This document shows, piece after piece, positions 1 to 63,394 of a stretch of 64,000 nt of DNA. The DNA lies in contig NC_077227.1 of assembly GCF_027887165.1 (NCBI RefSeq), forward strand, positions 347,291,707-347,355,706. Direction: 5' to 3'. Both the position numbers and the translations under genes were made by a program. The notes beneath the pieces were generated by a model that saw only the letters and a program-made list of their open reading frames with translations, was not told the origin of the DNA and did not search any database. Each line of letters begins with the position of its first letter. Within the stretch, counting starts at the first letter, position 1. The stretch is from Monodelphis domestica (Eukaryota; Chordata; Mammalia; Didelphimorphia; Didelphidae).

Positions 1-434
1 AATCTAAATACTATGAAAAGGGGAGATAAAGAGAAAAATAATGAAGAGTTCTTCCCAAAGTGGAGATGTAATGATGGTTATTAAAGGTAGAAATAAAAAT
101 AACATAGGTAATAGCAAGTATGCAGATGAAATGAATGCAAACTAATAAAGTTGTCACATAAGGAAATTTTATTTTTAATAGTACCATAATGTTTCTCTTT
201 TGAAAAAAGAAAAAAAATTGAAAAAATTATATCTCAAAATAAACAGCAGAAAATGATATACTAGTGGACTGTGTTTGAAGTAAATGGGATGGAAACTTAA
301 ATTTATCAAAAAAAGGTAAATGAGGAGGTAGAGTGAAAATATAAGAAAAGAAAGAAAGCACTCTGGGAGTTCAGAGGAGAGAAAGATTACTTCTGATAGA
401 TGAGGCCTCATTTTCCTTATCTATAAAATGAAGG

Positions 435-700
435 ACTGAGCAGTCAAGTCAGTAAGATTTATTGAAGGGCCTACTATGTGCTAAGCTTTGGAGTACAAAG
501 AAAGGAAAGGCAAAAATAATTCCTGCCTTCAGGAAGTTCAATATCTGTTAGAGGAGATAACATGTAAATAATGATGTATAAACAAGAGATGTATAGGATG
601 GAGGTGACAAAGGAAAGATATTAGTATTTAAGGGGACTTAAGTGGAACTCCTTGAAGAAGGTTAGATTTCAGTTGAGATTTAAAGGAAACCAAGAGATGA
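435..700 (+). repeat. Diverged LINE-like dispersed repeat
   Basis: The text 'cctactatgtgctaag' followed by 'ttcctgccttcaggaagttca' style sequence and 'aaggaaaccaagagatgag' fits a common marsupial dispersed repeat, of CR1/L2/L3 type as far as I can tell. Similar pieces recur at 28195-28330, 40745-40965, 50985-51740 and 63395-63740. The class is assigned from memory only. Confidence 0.45.
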
Positions 701-1049
701 GAAGGGAAAAAAGACTAAATGAGAAAGATTGGATGATCGAATAATTTTTAGCATTAAATTTATTATAGCCCTATGGTTCTCATTCCTTCATTATGTCTGT
801 ATTTTTTATGTGTTCTTGGATGCCGAAGGTTGAACTTAACAAGAAAGGCTTCTTGTATTATTTGCACTGTTTTTCTTCTAGTAACTTAACTGAATAACTG
901 CTAATTGAAAATGACTATTTGAAATAGAATTGGAAAAATGAGATGGTGTTTGACATGGAAGCTGTTCAATTTAGATAATGTATGTGTTTGTAGGCGAGGT
1001 TATGAAAATGATTATTTGAATACTTTTAAAATTCACAGTAATTAATGAT

Positions 1050-1242
1050 AAATAGTGAAAAGAGCTCTGGAATCAGATCTGGGTTCCATCTGGATTCAAG
1101 TACAGCTTCTGATGCTTACTATGTGTATAGCCTTGGGCAAATCATTTAACTTCCTTGTGCCTCAGTTTCCTTAATGTGGAAATTAAAGCATAGGTCTAGA
1201 TGGCTTCAGAGGTCTCTCTTCTATCTCTAAATCTCTGATCCT
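1050..1242 (+). repeat. MIR-type SINE
   Basis: Typical MIR order: 'gctctggaatcag', 'ccttgggcaaatcatttaac', 'cctcagtttccttaatgtgg', then a 'tctctaaatctctgatcc' end. Diverged, no clear target duplication. Confidence 0.7.
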
Positions 1243-1359
1243 AATTGATTATAACTTTAACTCTGGACAACAAAAACCAAATAACACAATTGCTTATTTT
1301 TTTTTAGTATTCTAGAACATCCCATAGTGGCTTGTTAGTTATTCCTTCTAGTCCTTTTC

Positions 1360-1725
1360 ATTCATCCTTATAATTGTGTATATATTTTTCTTTGATGTAG
1401 TTGTAAACATGTATATTATTTTTGTGGTTCTGATTACTTATATACTTTTCAAATGAAAAAATCTTATTTGTAATTTTTAATGAATATCTAATATAATGAC
1501 TAATAAAATATATCATTTTATTCACCAATTGTTAAATATTTGGGTTATTTTGGCTTCTCTATAATCACAACTAATATTTGTTTGAACTGATAAATTTTTC
1601 TATTAATAAGATACTCTTAGGGTACGTTCTCGATAATTTGATTGTTGGGTCAGAGGATTTGAATATTTTTGAGACTTGTATTGCTAGATTCATTTCCAAT
1701 TCTATCAACACTCATCTAAAATGAT
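1360..1725 (-). repeat. Old L1 3' UTR fragment (antisense)
   Basis: Pieces such as 'caattgttaaatatttggg' and 'attgttgggtcagagga' resemble the antisense 3' UTR of L1 seen more clearly elsewhere in the window. Strongly diverged. Confidence 0.35.
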
Positions 1726-2934
1726 CAATAAATTTGATATGCTTCTGATTGTTACACAACTTTAAGATTAGGTAAAAAATACTTGTTTGAAAGAAACTTA
1801 ATTTGATTTTCTAACACTTATGAAACATATGACTTTTATTCTTTCTATGCCATTAGTTTAAAGCTAGTAGGAGAACTAACATAGAACAGACTAACAATTC
1901 TTATGGATATAAATCTTTTGATGTAAATAGATAACTTTCTAGTATTGTGTTGCTATTCCTTGGTTTTAATGGGTAATTGTAATTTTTCATCAAAGCTTTT
2001 GATTGAAGCTCTCAGTGCCCATCACTGGCAATTTTTTCTCCTATAGATGTTGACAGTTGAGATTTTTCTTAATTATGAATTTAACTTCAGTTCTTAGCTC
2101 TGAAAGCTTAGGTTTTTTTTTTTTTTTAAATTTTTGCTGGCATCAGCTAATTTGTTTTTCTTCAAAAAGAGTAATTACAAAAAAGATCCTGTTGAGCGTT
2201 TTTGGTTCATTACAATACTTTTTCAAACTAGTGACTTCATTGCCATCAGTGTATTATTGCCATAAAAATTTTAAGTATGAAGAAAATTTCCTAGCTAATT
2301 TTTTCATATGAATTCCAAACTTGTTAAAGAATTTTCTATGCAGATTTTTCTTTTCTTTTTGAAAGGATAAGAGAGAGTGAAGGTGTATGCCACCTTTTTT
2401 TTTTTATCCACACTGCCATAATTTTTGTAAACCTTGATATAGAATCTCAGTGCTGTTTCAAGTTTTTTAATCATTGATGCATTTGGTATCATCTTCCTTA
2501 ATTCTGGGGCTTGCAGCACTTTATCATTTTCTATATTGCCTTCATGCAAATGAGGTTAAAATTTGTAGGTTTTATAAGTTTTGTTTCTTGTGTATTATTC
2601 GTCAAATCCTGTTACAATGAATTCTCCGAATTGTTTCATTGTACTGACTTTTAGCCATACAATAATTTTTGTTATAATGTAATTTGTTTTATTTTTACAT
2701 TATGGTCATTTACACTTACCTCTCCATCTCTCAGATTGAACTCTTTATTCCTTATAACAAAGAAAAACTTATAAGCAAAACTAACCAAATCTGATAGTGT
2801 ATATATCATGTTCTTTTTCCAAAATCCTACACTTTGTTACTGAGATGAGGTTTTCTAATCATTTGTTCTCCAGGACCAAGATCTAATTTGTCAGTTCTAC
2901 TTCCCTTTAGTATTATCATTTGCTTTATTAAGAT

Positions 2935-3215
2935 AGTTATTGTTTTCTTCACTTTTTGGTACTCTACTAGTCTCATGTTTCTCTGAATTCCTCACAGTCT
3001 TTTTCTTATAGTGTAATAATAATTCATAATATTCCTATGCTGCAAATTGTTCAGCCATTTCCTAATTGATAGGCACCCACTTAAGAGGTTTTTGCCACCA
3101 CAAAGAATGTTGCTATAATTACATATAGGGTTAGCATTCTTTGCCTACTTTGGTATATAAATCCCATAGTGGGATCAGTGGCATTTATTTTAAGTTGCCC
3201 TATTGCTAAAAAAGC
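2935..3215 (-). repeat. L1 3' UTR fragment (antisense)
   Basis: Contains 'gttcagccatttcctaattg' then 'gccaccacaaagaatg' and 'tcccatagtgggatcagtgg', the same order as the clearer L1 3' UTR copies at 10990-11810 and 14105-17220. Confidence 0.55.
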
Positions 3216-3290
3216 ATGAAAATTTATTTTTGATTAGTACAAAAATAGAGGAAATTATTTTATTAACATTGCTTTTGTAATTATTCACAG

Positions 3291-55100
<51,810 letters not shown>

Positions 55101-55975
55101 TTCTGACATAACTCTTCACACCAAGGGTATCTATTAATTCAAAATGCTTGCATGAGCCACCTGTCAGATTTTTACATAAACATATATAAGAGTCAGCCTG
55201 TTGCAAAACCATCAGAAGAGTGGAGGAAGGAGCAGCATTTGTGAACATGGTTTTTGAACAAAGAACTCTGGAAATATTTATGCTTTTCTTTGTGTGGCAT
55301 GACTGACATACATACTCAAACATCTAGACTGTCTCTAGTAAATATAAACGCTTGAAACTAAAGATTATCCTTATATGAGGTGTGGAAGTCAGTAATTTTT
55401 GATGACATTCTTCCTAGCAGTGTTATATATGCAAGACTTAAGGAATGGTTTATGGTCTGAACTTGTAAGATACAAGTGCCACGAACTTGGAGAAAAACCA
55501 AGTTGTTTTTGTAAAAAGCAGGTAAAAGAAAAAACATTGTTAATTAAATTCTCAGCTGCCAGAGGCAGAGGCTAAGAATATTGTAATGCTCCTGCTTTTG
55601 CCCAAAGTCTCTAGAGATCAGTTTAGTTTGAATTTGTTCACAGATGTGCTTTGATTATCCCTCTGAATTATAGGCAAAAATCTGGTTGCTTTGTCTAAGT
55701 GAAGATTTTTCTGGTAATTTCTTCTTGGATATGGAAACACATATGGAAATAACAATGCCTACCAGAACAGGACGGTTGTATAAACACATTTTTATTCACC
55801 ATAGAAGTGATCTTTATCAATTTCTGGATTAGAGAGCAAATTACCCTCCTGGGTGATCCTTGTAAACTATACTCCTGTTTGAATGTTAAACTTGTGTTTC
55901 TAAAGTTTAATTTTGAAATGTTTGAATTGTTCAGTTTATGTATTTGAACTACAATAAACCAACCCTTTTTATATG
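55101..55975 (+). other. TCERG1: TCERG1 3' UTR
   Basis: From the stop codon to shortly after the AATAAA at 55953-55958, about 870 nt. AT-rich, without recognised repeats. The cleavage position is inferred, not seen. Confidence 0.7.
55953..55958 (+). terminator. TCERG1: TCERG1 polyadenylation signal
   Basis: Canonical AATAAA about 850 nt after the stop, followed within 40 nt by 'atatgtggattgtacatgct', a GT-rich stretch that could serve as downstream element. First canonical signal after the stop codon that I could find. Confidence 0.65.
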
Positions 55976-56539
55976 TGGATTGTACATGCTTAATGTTAAA
56001 TAATCTGTAAAGAAAATTTGTTTTAAAATTTGTTCTAAAAAGAAGCAGAAAATGGAAACTGCACTGCACAAATGAAATCTGCTTTAAAATTTTTGATATT
56101 TCATTTTTTAAAGCCTTGAATGCATTTTTTTTAGAGCTTTGAATGTGATATGAATTATTTGCAATGCAAAAGGGAAAGGGATTTGAAAGGATTCTTTTTG
56201 TGTTCACTTTTTTCAGCTCTATCCTGTCTCACATAATAAGCAAAAATTTCATGGCAGTTCTTTCCATGTATCATGCCTATTTCTGTGATACTTCACCCTT
56301 CTTTGACTCCCCATCACATTTTAGCTCTTCTGTCACATCAAGAAGAATGATCTCTTTTTCATTGTTTCCTTTTGGGTAGGTGGGGGAGTGTTTATATAAG
56401 TGGTTTATTGAATAAGTTGTGTATTTTTTTCACCATCACTACTACTACCCTCAAAGGCCACTTTATAGGAAAATGTGACAGATCTAGGCTTAGATGTGTA
56501 TGTTTATGTGTGTATACACACACCTATGTAACCTTTCCC

Positions 56540-56600
56540 AGTGCCTACCACAGTACCTTGCACATAGTAGGTGCTTAATAAATGTTTATTGAATGATATC
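56540..56600 (+). repeat. MIR/L2-type 3' tail
   Basis: 'gcctaccacagtaccttgca' and 'catagtaggtgcttaataaa' are the conserved tail of MIR/L2 elements. Its AATAAA belongs to the repeat. Confidence 0.7.
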
Positions 56601-58407
56601 TAGTTATAATATAATTGGACCTATTGAATCAATCACTATCAGATTAACTTCGCACTCCATATATTTCATACAGTATTTAACTAGGTTGCTTTATTTTGCA
56701 GTTCACTTCTGCAAATCCATTGAGTATTATTGAGTACTGTGAGGAATGATTTCCAAAACTGGAGGAATTTCTGTTCTGTTAAAGACAATACTATTTAATC
56801 TAGGTTTTTAAAAAAAGTTACTTGACTATCAAAATTTTTTGTCATGACTTTGAATTCTATAAATTGATGTTTGCTCAATCATTGTCTTCCTATCTCATAG
56901 TGAAAATTTTAATACAAATGGGCTTGCTGATATTGAAGTAATTATGTCTTGAAATATTGGAAAGATTATTCATATAGATTGGGAATCAATTATGTAATAG
57001 TGCAAAAACTCCAGAGCCCAAGCTCTCTTTTTGTAAGTTATCAGAACTGAAGCATGGGATAGCAAAGCTAAGACTATATATCAGATATTCACTTAAGTAT
57101 TTTTCCTTTTGTGCACATCTTGAAATGATAGCAAACTCTGTATTTTGACAAGATGGAATAATACTTAATTTAAATTCCTCTTGAGAGTTTTTTGTGCCAG
57201 AGACAAGGTCTGTACCTGAGAACCAAAAAGAAAATAAATCAACCCATTTGTGCCAGATAACAGTTTTGATCTGACAATGTAAGAAGAGGAGATTTGGCAC
57301 AATAGACATCTACTGAAATGAAACTGAGTATTGTCAGTAAGGCATGTTTGTTTTTATTTGTTCATAAGTAAAAATGACATCAACAATGTCATCTTACATT
57401 AAAAATTTAAAGTATATAGAGAACATAGAACACAAATTCATACAACTTATGATAAAGCATTGAAAGATATTTAATCTGTAAGATACATGCATCACTAAAC
57501 AATTCTTTGGACTCTTGTGGAAAGTAGTACTGTTGTGGGTTATCTTTCTGTGGCATTGTGAGCATAGTGAGTCTTATCATAATTTATAAGGTGGGGGTAA
57601 ATATAAACAACCCTCCACTTAAGCTTCTGTAGAATAAATAAGAAACCCTGCAAATTATCACTTATTTTAAAAAGTGCTTCTTTTCTCTCCACAGTGTCTT
57701 CCTCCTCCAATTTCTCTATTCTACCTCTGTCTTTTTTGCCTTAAGGCATTTCTGAGGGAACCCAACAATGGAAATATACTTAGAAACCCCATTAGAATTC
57801 TGGGAACAAAGGTAACTAGTCCCACTAGATGCTTTCTGTATTATAGGAAGAATGATGCATTTATAATTACATTCATGACAAGATGTTATTTAGTCAGTTA
57901 TAAAGTTCTGGATTAGTGAGGTGTCTGATAATTGGCATTTTCCTATTTACTTTTATGGGGAGAGAAAAGTTTGATTTAAAGCCTTGGAATTTCTTTTCCA
58001 ATATTCCCCCCCTCCCCCCCTTTTTTCCTGCATTGTCTTTGCATTTTTTAGTTTCTGTCCCTTTATTAAACCAAGTTCTCTGCCTCTCTGTGTTCCTTCT
58101 CTTCCCTGTTACACATTTACCACTACTGTCATTTGGAGATACCATATTGTTCTAAATGTTCTAGTGATCAAATTCAATATGATGGCTTAATTAAGCCTTG
58201 GTTTTTTTTTTTTAAATTTATCATGTACTTACTTTGAGAGACAGATTTTAGACTGAAAAACAAACTTTTCCATCTCTGGTAACTTCTGAAGGCAGTAACC
58301 ATACCCTCAATTTTAAGAGGGATCCCGACATAAGTAGAGGGTATTAGAGAGGGATAACTTTCAAAGTCTTTTAACTGGTAGATTAAGGACCACATTCTAT
58401 TTTTCTA

Positions 58408-58483
58408 GGGTTTAATAATAGCATTTACATAGCACTTTAGAGTTTGCAAAGCACTTTATGAATATTTTATCTCAGAGGAATGG
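58408..58483 (-). repeat. MIR fragment
   Basis: 'atagcatttacatagcactt' and 'agtttgcaaagcactttatg' followed by 'attttatctc', typical of MIR tails read in reverse. Confidence 0.6.
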
Positions 58484-59152
58484 TTAGGAAAAAGTAGCCT
58501 TTAAGATTTATTAAATTACTAGTTAACAAATGGCCTTTTAAGTTGATCTTCTTGCTGAATGAGTAAAATCTTAAGCTTTAAACCTGAAGAGTTTTTCAGG
58601 TATTAAGTTTGGTTAGGTAGGAGAGCTCTATAGTCCTTTCCTAAAAAGAAACAACAGTAACAACAAAATGCCAAATTACATGAGCGATTGCAAATCAGTA
58701 TGAACACTAGGAAAAATGTCAAGTAATTCCTAGTGTCTAATTTCCTTGAAGGTAGCTGGTTAGTTAAATTTGCCAGAATTAAATAAAGCTTATTTGTTTA
58801 TGCATTGAAAATAACTGAATTCTGAATCTGTTAAGTGTATATTTTGCATTCTGATTGTATGAAATAGAAATTAATTTGATATCAAACATACTTTAAAATT
58901 GCTTAGTTGACTGACTTTTTTAGTGCCAAGGAGGACAAAGAAATGGGTTAAGGCCCATCTCATCTGAAGCATAGTTTTGCATGAAGAGCCACCTTGGTAC
59001 AGCCATCAATTGCACTGTTTTTCAACCAACTCTGCTGTCAGTTCTATGGGTTGACAAGGAAAGAGAAGAGGGTAAATGGCATGGTCCAAAATCTAAACTC
59101 AGAGAGAAAAACAACTTAGAATATGAAAAGTTGAGCATTGTACTTGAAAATT

Positions 59153-59158
59153 TTTATT
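59153..59158 (-). terminator. GPR151: Candidate GPR151 polyadenylation signal
   Basis: AATAAA on the - strand, about 225 nt after the GPR151 stop codon. It is the nearest canonical signal, but a longer 3' UTR is possible. Confidence 0.35.
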
Positions 59159-59382
59159 TCAAGTAGTCTAAGCATCATTGTTTTACCTAATGTAAAGATA
59201 TTCCTACTAATTGGAAATATGATTTTGAAAGCTTTGATAGCAAGACATTTCTTGAGCACAACCAAGAGCAAAGATAATATTACCAGATTTTTACATAGTG
59301 AAATCTTAAGCAATATTGGTAAGCAACAGTATATGCAAATACAATAAATACACATCTTCATTTGGCTTTGGACCTTGTAATT

Positions 59383-60633
59383 TCATTTACTACAACCTGC
59401 TGCCTCAGAACCATGTTCCCAGGGGATAGGGTCATTGTCTTGCTCAGTAGGGGCAATGTCCCTTTCATGCCAAAACTGTTCCACATCAGGTAGGATGGGA
59501 ATCTCCTTGTCTGTTTTCTCTTCACCAGAGGGGGAAGATCCAGGTTTCTCTTTGTCTGGTACAGATGGCAGGGGCTCTTGAGATTGGACGTTTTCTGAAA
59601 TGACCTGTGAGTTACTGGCTGGTGTTCCTTGCAAATTTGGGTCAGGTAGAGGCTTTTTTGATGTCAGCCATTTCCAGAAATCTTTGAAGCCTTTAAATTC
59701 TTCAGACATTGCTAAGAAAATGAAAGGGTTTGCAGAAGAGATAGAAAACATAAGGACTTGAGATACGGCTATAAAACCTTGAGGTGGAACAGGGCTTCCT
59801 GTCTTTAGATGCCATACCCATAGCCAGGCTATCCATTCTGGTAGCCACATGATGGCAGAAGTTATAGTGACACTTAACAGCATCATTGTGAGTCGCCTGG
59901 ATCGGATCTGGTTTCTCAAATTTGGGGTCTTGGTTCCTCTGCATTGGTACTGACAGTAAGCCTTCCAAAAATACATGCCAGCAAAGAGCAAAGGAAGGCA
60001 AAATACAAGGAGAGGGTAGAGCTTACCAAACATAGAAGTGAACTCCTGGGCCAGAGCTGGCACATCCATGATGCACATCTCCACACCTTCGTGGTGTCTA
60101 ATGGTGCTAAAGAACCATTCCGGCAAGGGTAAGAGGCAAGCCGTGGCCCAGATGACTACCAGTACTGTCCATATTGTGCAGTTGTTGATATTCATTTGCT
60201 TGGCTGGGTTGCTTGCATACATAAAGCATGCTTTTGCTACCACAACAATTGTTAGACTCTTGGCTGCCATGCATGTGTGGGTGAACCAGTCAGAGGATTT
60301 GCAGACAAACCATCCCATATCCCAAACACCTTTGGAGTATGCTGCTGCCCGAAGAGGTGCAGAAAATAGCAGGAGAAAGAGATCAGCTAGGCTCAGGTTT
60401 AAAATCAGGGAGTTGATCATGGATGATTTTCCTCTCCAAGCACCATGTAGGAGAATGCTGATCACACACAGGTTCCCTGCAAAACCTACTAAACAGATTG
60501 CCACCAAAAAAGCAGGAATGATGGACCTCCAGTCCTTGGAGTCATAGGGCTGATAGCCTCCTGCAAAGTGGAGTCTTGCTAATGAAGTGTTCATGGTGCT
60601 GAAGTTGGAGTCGTCTGAGTCTGCTGCTAGCAT
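59383..60633 (-). CDS. GPR151: GPR151, orphan G protein-coupled receptor
   Basis: Intact single-exon gene of 416 residues (human about 419). An orphan class A receptor with galanin-receptor-like sequence, known from habenular neurons, in the plasma and presynaptic membrane. N-terminal sequons at N10 (NFS) and N15 (NTS). Seven membrane segments at about 38-62 (GNLCV, N54), 72-95 (LSLAD, D84), 108-138, 153-172, 201-223 (P214), 247-272 (WLPEW) and 284-306. C111 and C187 can form the usual disulphide. The DRY motif at the end of segment 3 is missing (AKACFMYA) and NPxxY is NPFIF; both also hold in the human receptor as I recall it. The C-tail (about 310-416) is Ser/Pro/Glu-rich and ends with the conserved DVEQFWHERD and DNDPIPWEH blocks. 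The start is supported by the conserved MLAA N-terminus and a G at -3. Tail to tail with TCERG1, as in human. Confidence 0.97.
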   Translation of the reverse strand: MLAADSDDSNFSTMNTSLARLHFAGGYQPYDSKDWRSIIPAFLVAICLVGFAGNLCVISILLHGAWRGKSSMINSLILNLSLADLFLLLFSAPLRAAAYSKGVWDMGWFVCKSSDWFTHTCMAAKSLTIVVVAKACFMYASNPAKQMNINNCTIWTVLVVIWATACLLPLPEWFFSTIRHHEGVEMCIMDVPALAQEFTSMFGKLYPLLVFCLPLLFAGMYFWKAYCQYQCRGTKTPNLRNQIRSRRLTMMLLSVTITSAIMWLPEWIAWLWVWHLKTGSPVPPQGFIAVSQVLMFSISSANPFIFLAMSEEFKGFKDFWKWLTSKKPLPDPNLQGTPASNSQVISENVQSQEPLPSVPDKEKPGSSPSGEEKTDKEIPILPDVEQFWHERDIAPTEQDNDPIPWEHGSEAAGCSK

Positions 60634-61713
60634 AACCTTTTGTTAGGAACTGTCCTTTTTCAGCTCCTCCTACAGCTGTGTATCTTTAGCTCTTTTGCAT
60701 AGGAAATATTCTTTCGTCAGCTTTATCTAATGTTGCCCAATCACAATCTCCCCTTTTCCTTATTCCCTCTATTTGACTGCGGAAGACAGTTGAATCAGAG
60801 CTTGTCTGACTATTTCATTCTATATACCTGCAACCCCAGTGATTGACGTTCACCATTGGGAGCAGATTGGTTTTTTTCTTATTAGCAAGTCTAATAACCT
60901 GGATTATCAGTCCTGTGGAGTAATTAAAATAGCCTCTTCATAAATGATAGATTAGATAGACACACGTAAGTATGTAGGATATATTTGTGGGGCTGCCATG
61001 AGCAATTAATCCATTTATTTGGTGCAAGCAAAGGATCAGTGCATGTTAACTGCCTTTAAATACCTTTGCCTTTTAGACTAATATCTTCTACTTTCTCTCC
61101 ACAGAAATGAGCTTACCCCTATCCCTATTCCCAGGCAACTGGCTCTGACCACTTGCATACACAGAGCCCTTCAATCAAGTAATAGAACCAAGGAGAGAGT
61201 CCTGGGAGAAATTTAATTACGAACACTATATTTGTTCCAAAGATTGTGAGTTCCTTTCAGGTGTATAATTTAGTGTAGTTATACTAAATTAGAATTTTAA
61301 AGTGCATTAGATATGAAAGCAATTAAAACATTTAATCCTTTTAACATCAGTTGTGTCCAGGAAGCAGGGCTTCACTGTTTTGCTGACTTTTCCATGTATT
61401 TATTGATAAATATGCATGCAGAGATAATTCTATATTTTTCCCTACAGAAGAGAGGAGGTAGTAAAGTAAAATATATTTAAGTAGGCTTAAAGAAAAATGA
61501 CTTCTCTGAAAATTGTTTTAAGAATAAAATTATATTCTAGTATAGGTGTATTATTTTCACCATCAGCTTTGAACCTGAATACTAGGCAGTGGTTTTACTC
61601 TAGAGGGGCAAGAGGAGCTATACTTACTCACTAAAAAGCCTTCTTACTTTGAGTGGGGATTAAAAAATTTTTTTAAATGGCTGCAAATACGTAGTGTGAA
61701 ATGGAAAGTGACC

Positions 61714-61869
61714 CATATTTTTAGGCAGAAAGCCTGGGTTTTACTCGTGGTTCTGCCACTGATTATCTCCATGACCTTGGACAGGTCACATCTCCAGGTT
61801 GTGTAGTTTCTTCTAGTGAAAGGGTTGAGTGATCTAATCTCTTCTAGTTCTCAAATTCTTTGACATTTT
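61714..61869 (+). repeat. MIR-type SINE
   Basis: 'ggcagaaagcctgggtttta', 'ttctgccactgattatctcc', 'gaccttggacaggtcacatc' and 'tctagttctcaaattctttg' follow MIR order. Confidence 0.75.
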
Positions 61870-62032
61870 GAAGTATGTTGTAACTTTAGCATTCAATAAA
61901 AATTAAAAAAAAACCCCCTGCTTATTACCTTTATAATAAAAGTATTTTTGTAATGCCATTTTATATTGTGAATTTGGTCATACCTACTGACCTGCTCCTG
62001 TTAAACTGTATTCTGTTGATTTGGGGATTTAC

Positions 62033-62077
62033 ATCTATATCTAGATATAGATTCTGGCTATCCAGAGATAGCCAGAA
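62033..62077. repeat. Two adjacent inverted repeats
   Basis: A perfect 20-bp palindrome (62033-62052, centred on tctaga) is directly followed by a hairpin with a 10-bp stem (62052-62061 and 62068-62077) and a 6-nt loop 'ccagag'. Not part of any repeat I recognise. Confidence 0.9.
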
Positions 62078-62298
62078 AAAAGTTATAACACACCTGTTAC
62101 ATGTATGTGTGTATTTGTAGTGATGCATATGTGCTGATCATGTGCTAAACTATTTTCCTGTTTAGGGTATACATATGTACATTTGTGTGCGCCTGCATGG
62201 ACATGAGTCTGTGGATGTGTGTACTTTGGGACCAATTACTTATTTTCCAAATATCTGGCCAATTATAGTTTTGTGTCCATGAAATAGAGTGATGCTAC

Positions 62299-62566
62299 AG
62301 TTTTTGTTTTTAAACCTTTTTACCATTAGCCTTAGAATCAATAATGTATTGTAAAAATAAAAGGCAAACTAATATAACAAGACTTCATTTCTAATATCAT
62401 ATCTAATATTGATTCCAAGGCAGAAGAATGGTAAGGGCTAGGCAATGAGGGTTAAGTGACTTGCCCAGGGTCACAAATCTAGAAAGTGTCTGAGGCCAGG
62501 TTTGAACCCAGGATCTCCCATCTCTAGTTCTGGCTTTCAATCCACTGAGCCACTCAACTGCCCCTG
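62299..62566 (-). repeat. Marsupial CORE-type SINE (antisense) with internal insertion and target duplication
   Basis: Tail side 'taaacctttttaccattagc' to about 62350, then about 55 bp of AT-rich sequence foreign to the SINE, then 'attgattccaaggcagaaga' to 'gagccactcaactgcccc'. Flanked by gagtgatgctac at 62287-62298 and 62567-62578. Confidence 0.88.
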
Positions 62567-62578
62567 GAGTGATGCTAC

Positions 62579-63230
62579 TGTTGACCAATATCAAGATGGA
62601 ACCTAAAACTCTTGAGTTCATTCAACACAGTGCTATTAGCTAATAAAATTTAATTGTGCTCAGGCTTCTGTAAGTTACTATGTGACTCTTTAGACTTAGG
62701 ACTGGATGAGTAAAACTTTGCATCTCTACTGTAGTTAAAGAGTATGGGAAATCCTCAATTTTCCAGTAAAATAATGAATCTGGAGAAGATCCATAGAGAA
62801 AACTGAATTGACTATGGAGGTACAAGAATTGACCAAAACTAGGCATTTTGGTCCCAAAAGATGAACATTAAGAATAATGATATGCTGAAAGTATACAAAA
62901 TTGGTACAAGTATATATGTTTGAAAAGTGTATTTTTTGCTGAATCTCAGACATGGGAAATATCCCTTGAAAATCAAAGGGTGTAAAGTTAGGACCAAAAA
63001 TGGAAGTATTACTTTATATAACAGTTATAATATTCAGGAAACTAATCATTCCATGGGGTGCTACAGACTGAAAATATGAATAGCTTAGGAAGTATTTAAA
63101 TTTGTGTGGGATAGACCATAATGGGTTAACTAAAGAAGTCTACCAATGATGCACTGAAGTGGCATTTATTTTTGAGAGTTTGACAAGGAGGATACTCTCC
63201 ATCCCCACCTGCATGGTATAGGAGATTTCT
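62579..63230. other. Intergenic stretch without recognised features
   Basis: AT-rich sequence between a SINE and a MIR; short reading frames here are not recognisable proteins. Confidence 0.6.
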
Positions 63231-63232
63231 CA

Positions 63233-63390
63233 CTCAACTTGGATTTGCGTGCCAACTCTCACAACCTGTGTGACCTTGGGCAGTTGATTTAACTTCTGTG
63301 GGTCTCAGTTTCCTTATCTGCCCAATTAAGAGAGTTGTACTTGATAACTTTTGAGGACTCTTCCAGTTCTAAATCTATGATCCTATGAAA
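63233..63390 (+). repeat. MIR-type SINE
   Basis: 'cctgtgtgaccttgggcagt', 'ggtctcagtttccttatctg' and 'cagttctaaatctatgatcc' in MIR order. Confidence 0.8.
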
Positions 63391-63394
63391 CACA

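Larger units (their letters stand above)
1..3290 (+). other. TCERG1 intron 2 (3' part)
   Basis: No coding exon was found here. The stretch contains old repeat fragments (about 435-700, 1050-1242, 1360-1725 and 2935-3215) and otherwise AT-rich sequence without recognisable structure. It ends at the acceptor ttattcacag (3281-3290). Confidence 0.7.
55976..59150. other. Intergenic region between TCERG1 and GPR151
   Basis: Convergent interval. It holds a MIR/L2-type tail at 56540-56600, a MIR fragment at 58408-58483 and a C-run at about 58005-58020. A 170-codon antisense frame (55695-56207) overlaps the TCERG1 3' UTR and looks accidental. Alternative longer TCERG1 3' ends could extend into this interval. 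Confidence 0.6.
60634..62286. other. Upstream flank of GPR151
   Basis: A CCAAT (60737-60741, + strand) lies about 105 bp upstream of the ATG, and a TATTTAAA (61055-61062, - strand) about 425 bp upstream. Either could belong to a promoter, but neither is decisive. A MIR (61714-61869) and adjacent inverted repeats (62033-62077) are listed separately. Confidence 0.4.

Noticed and set aside
1-3290. Coding exons 1-2 of TCERG1
   Set aside because: I looked for the proline-rich N-terminal coding sequence and a CpG-rich promoter and found neither, so they lie upstream of the window.
55695-56207. 170-codon reading frame on the - strand
   Set aside because: It overlaps the TCERG1 3' UTR and its polyadenylation signal, is made of AT-rich codons (Lys, Asn, Phe, Ile) and matches no family I know. 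A chance frame in AT-rich antisense sequence.
56571-56576. AATAAA as a distal TCERG1 polyadenylation signal
   Set aside because: It is part of a conserved MIR/L2 tail, so it is more easily explained by the repeat; use as a distal site remains possible but unsupported.
60038-60547. 169-codon + strand frame opposite GPR151
   Set aside because: A shadow of the conserved GPR151 coding strand; the protein has no recognisable features.
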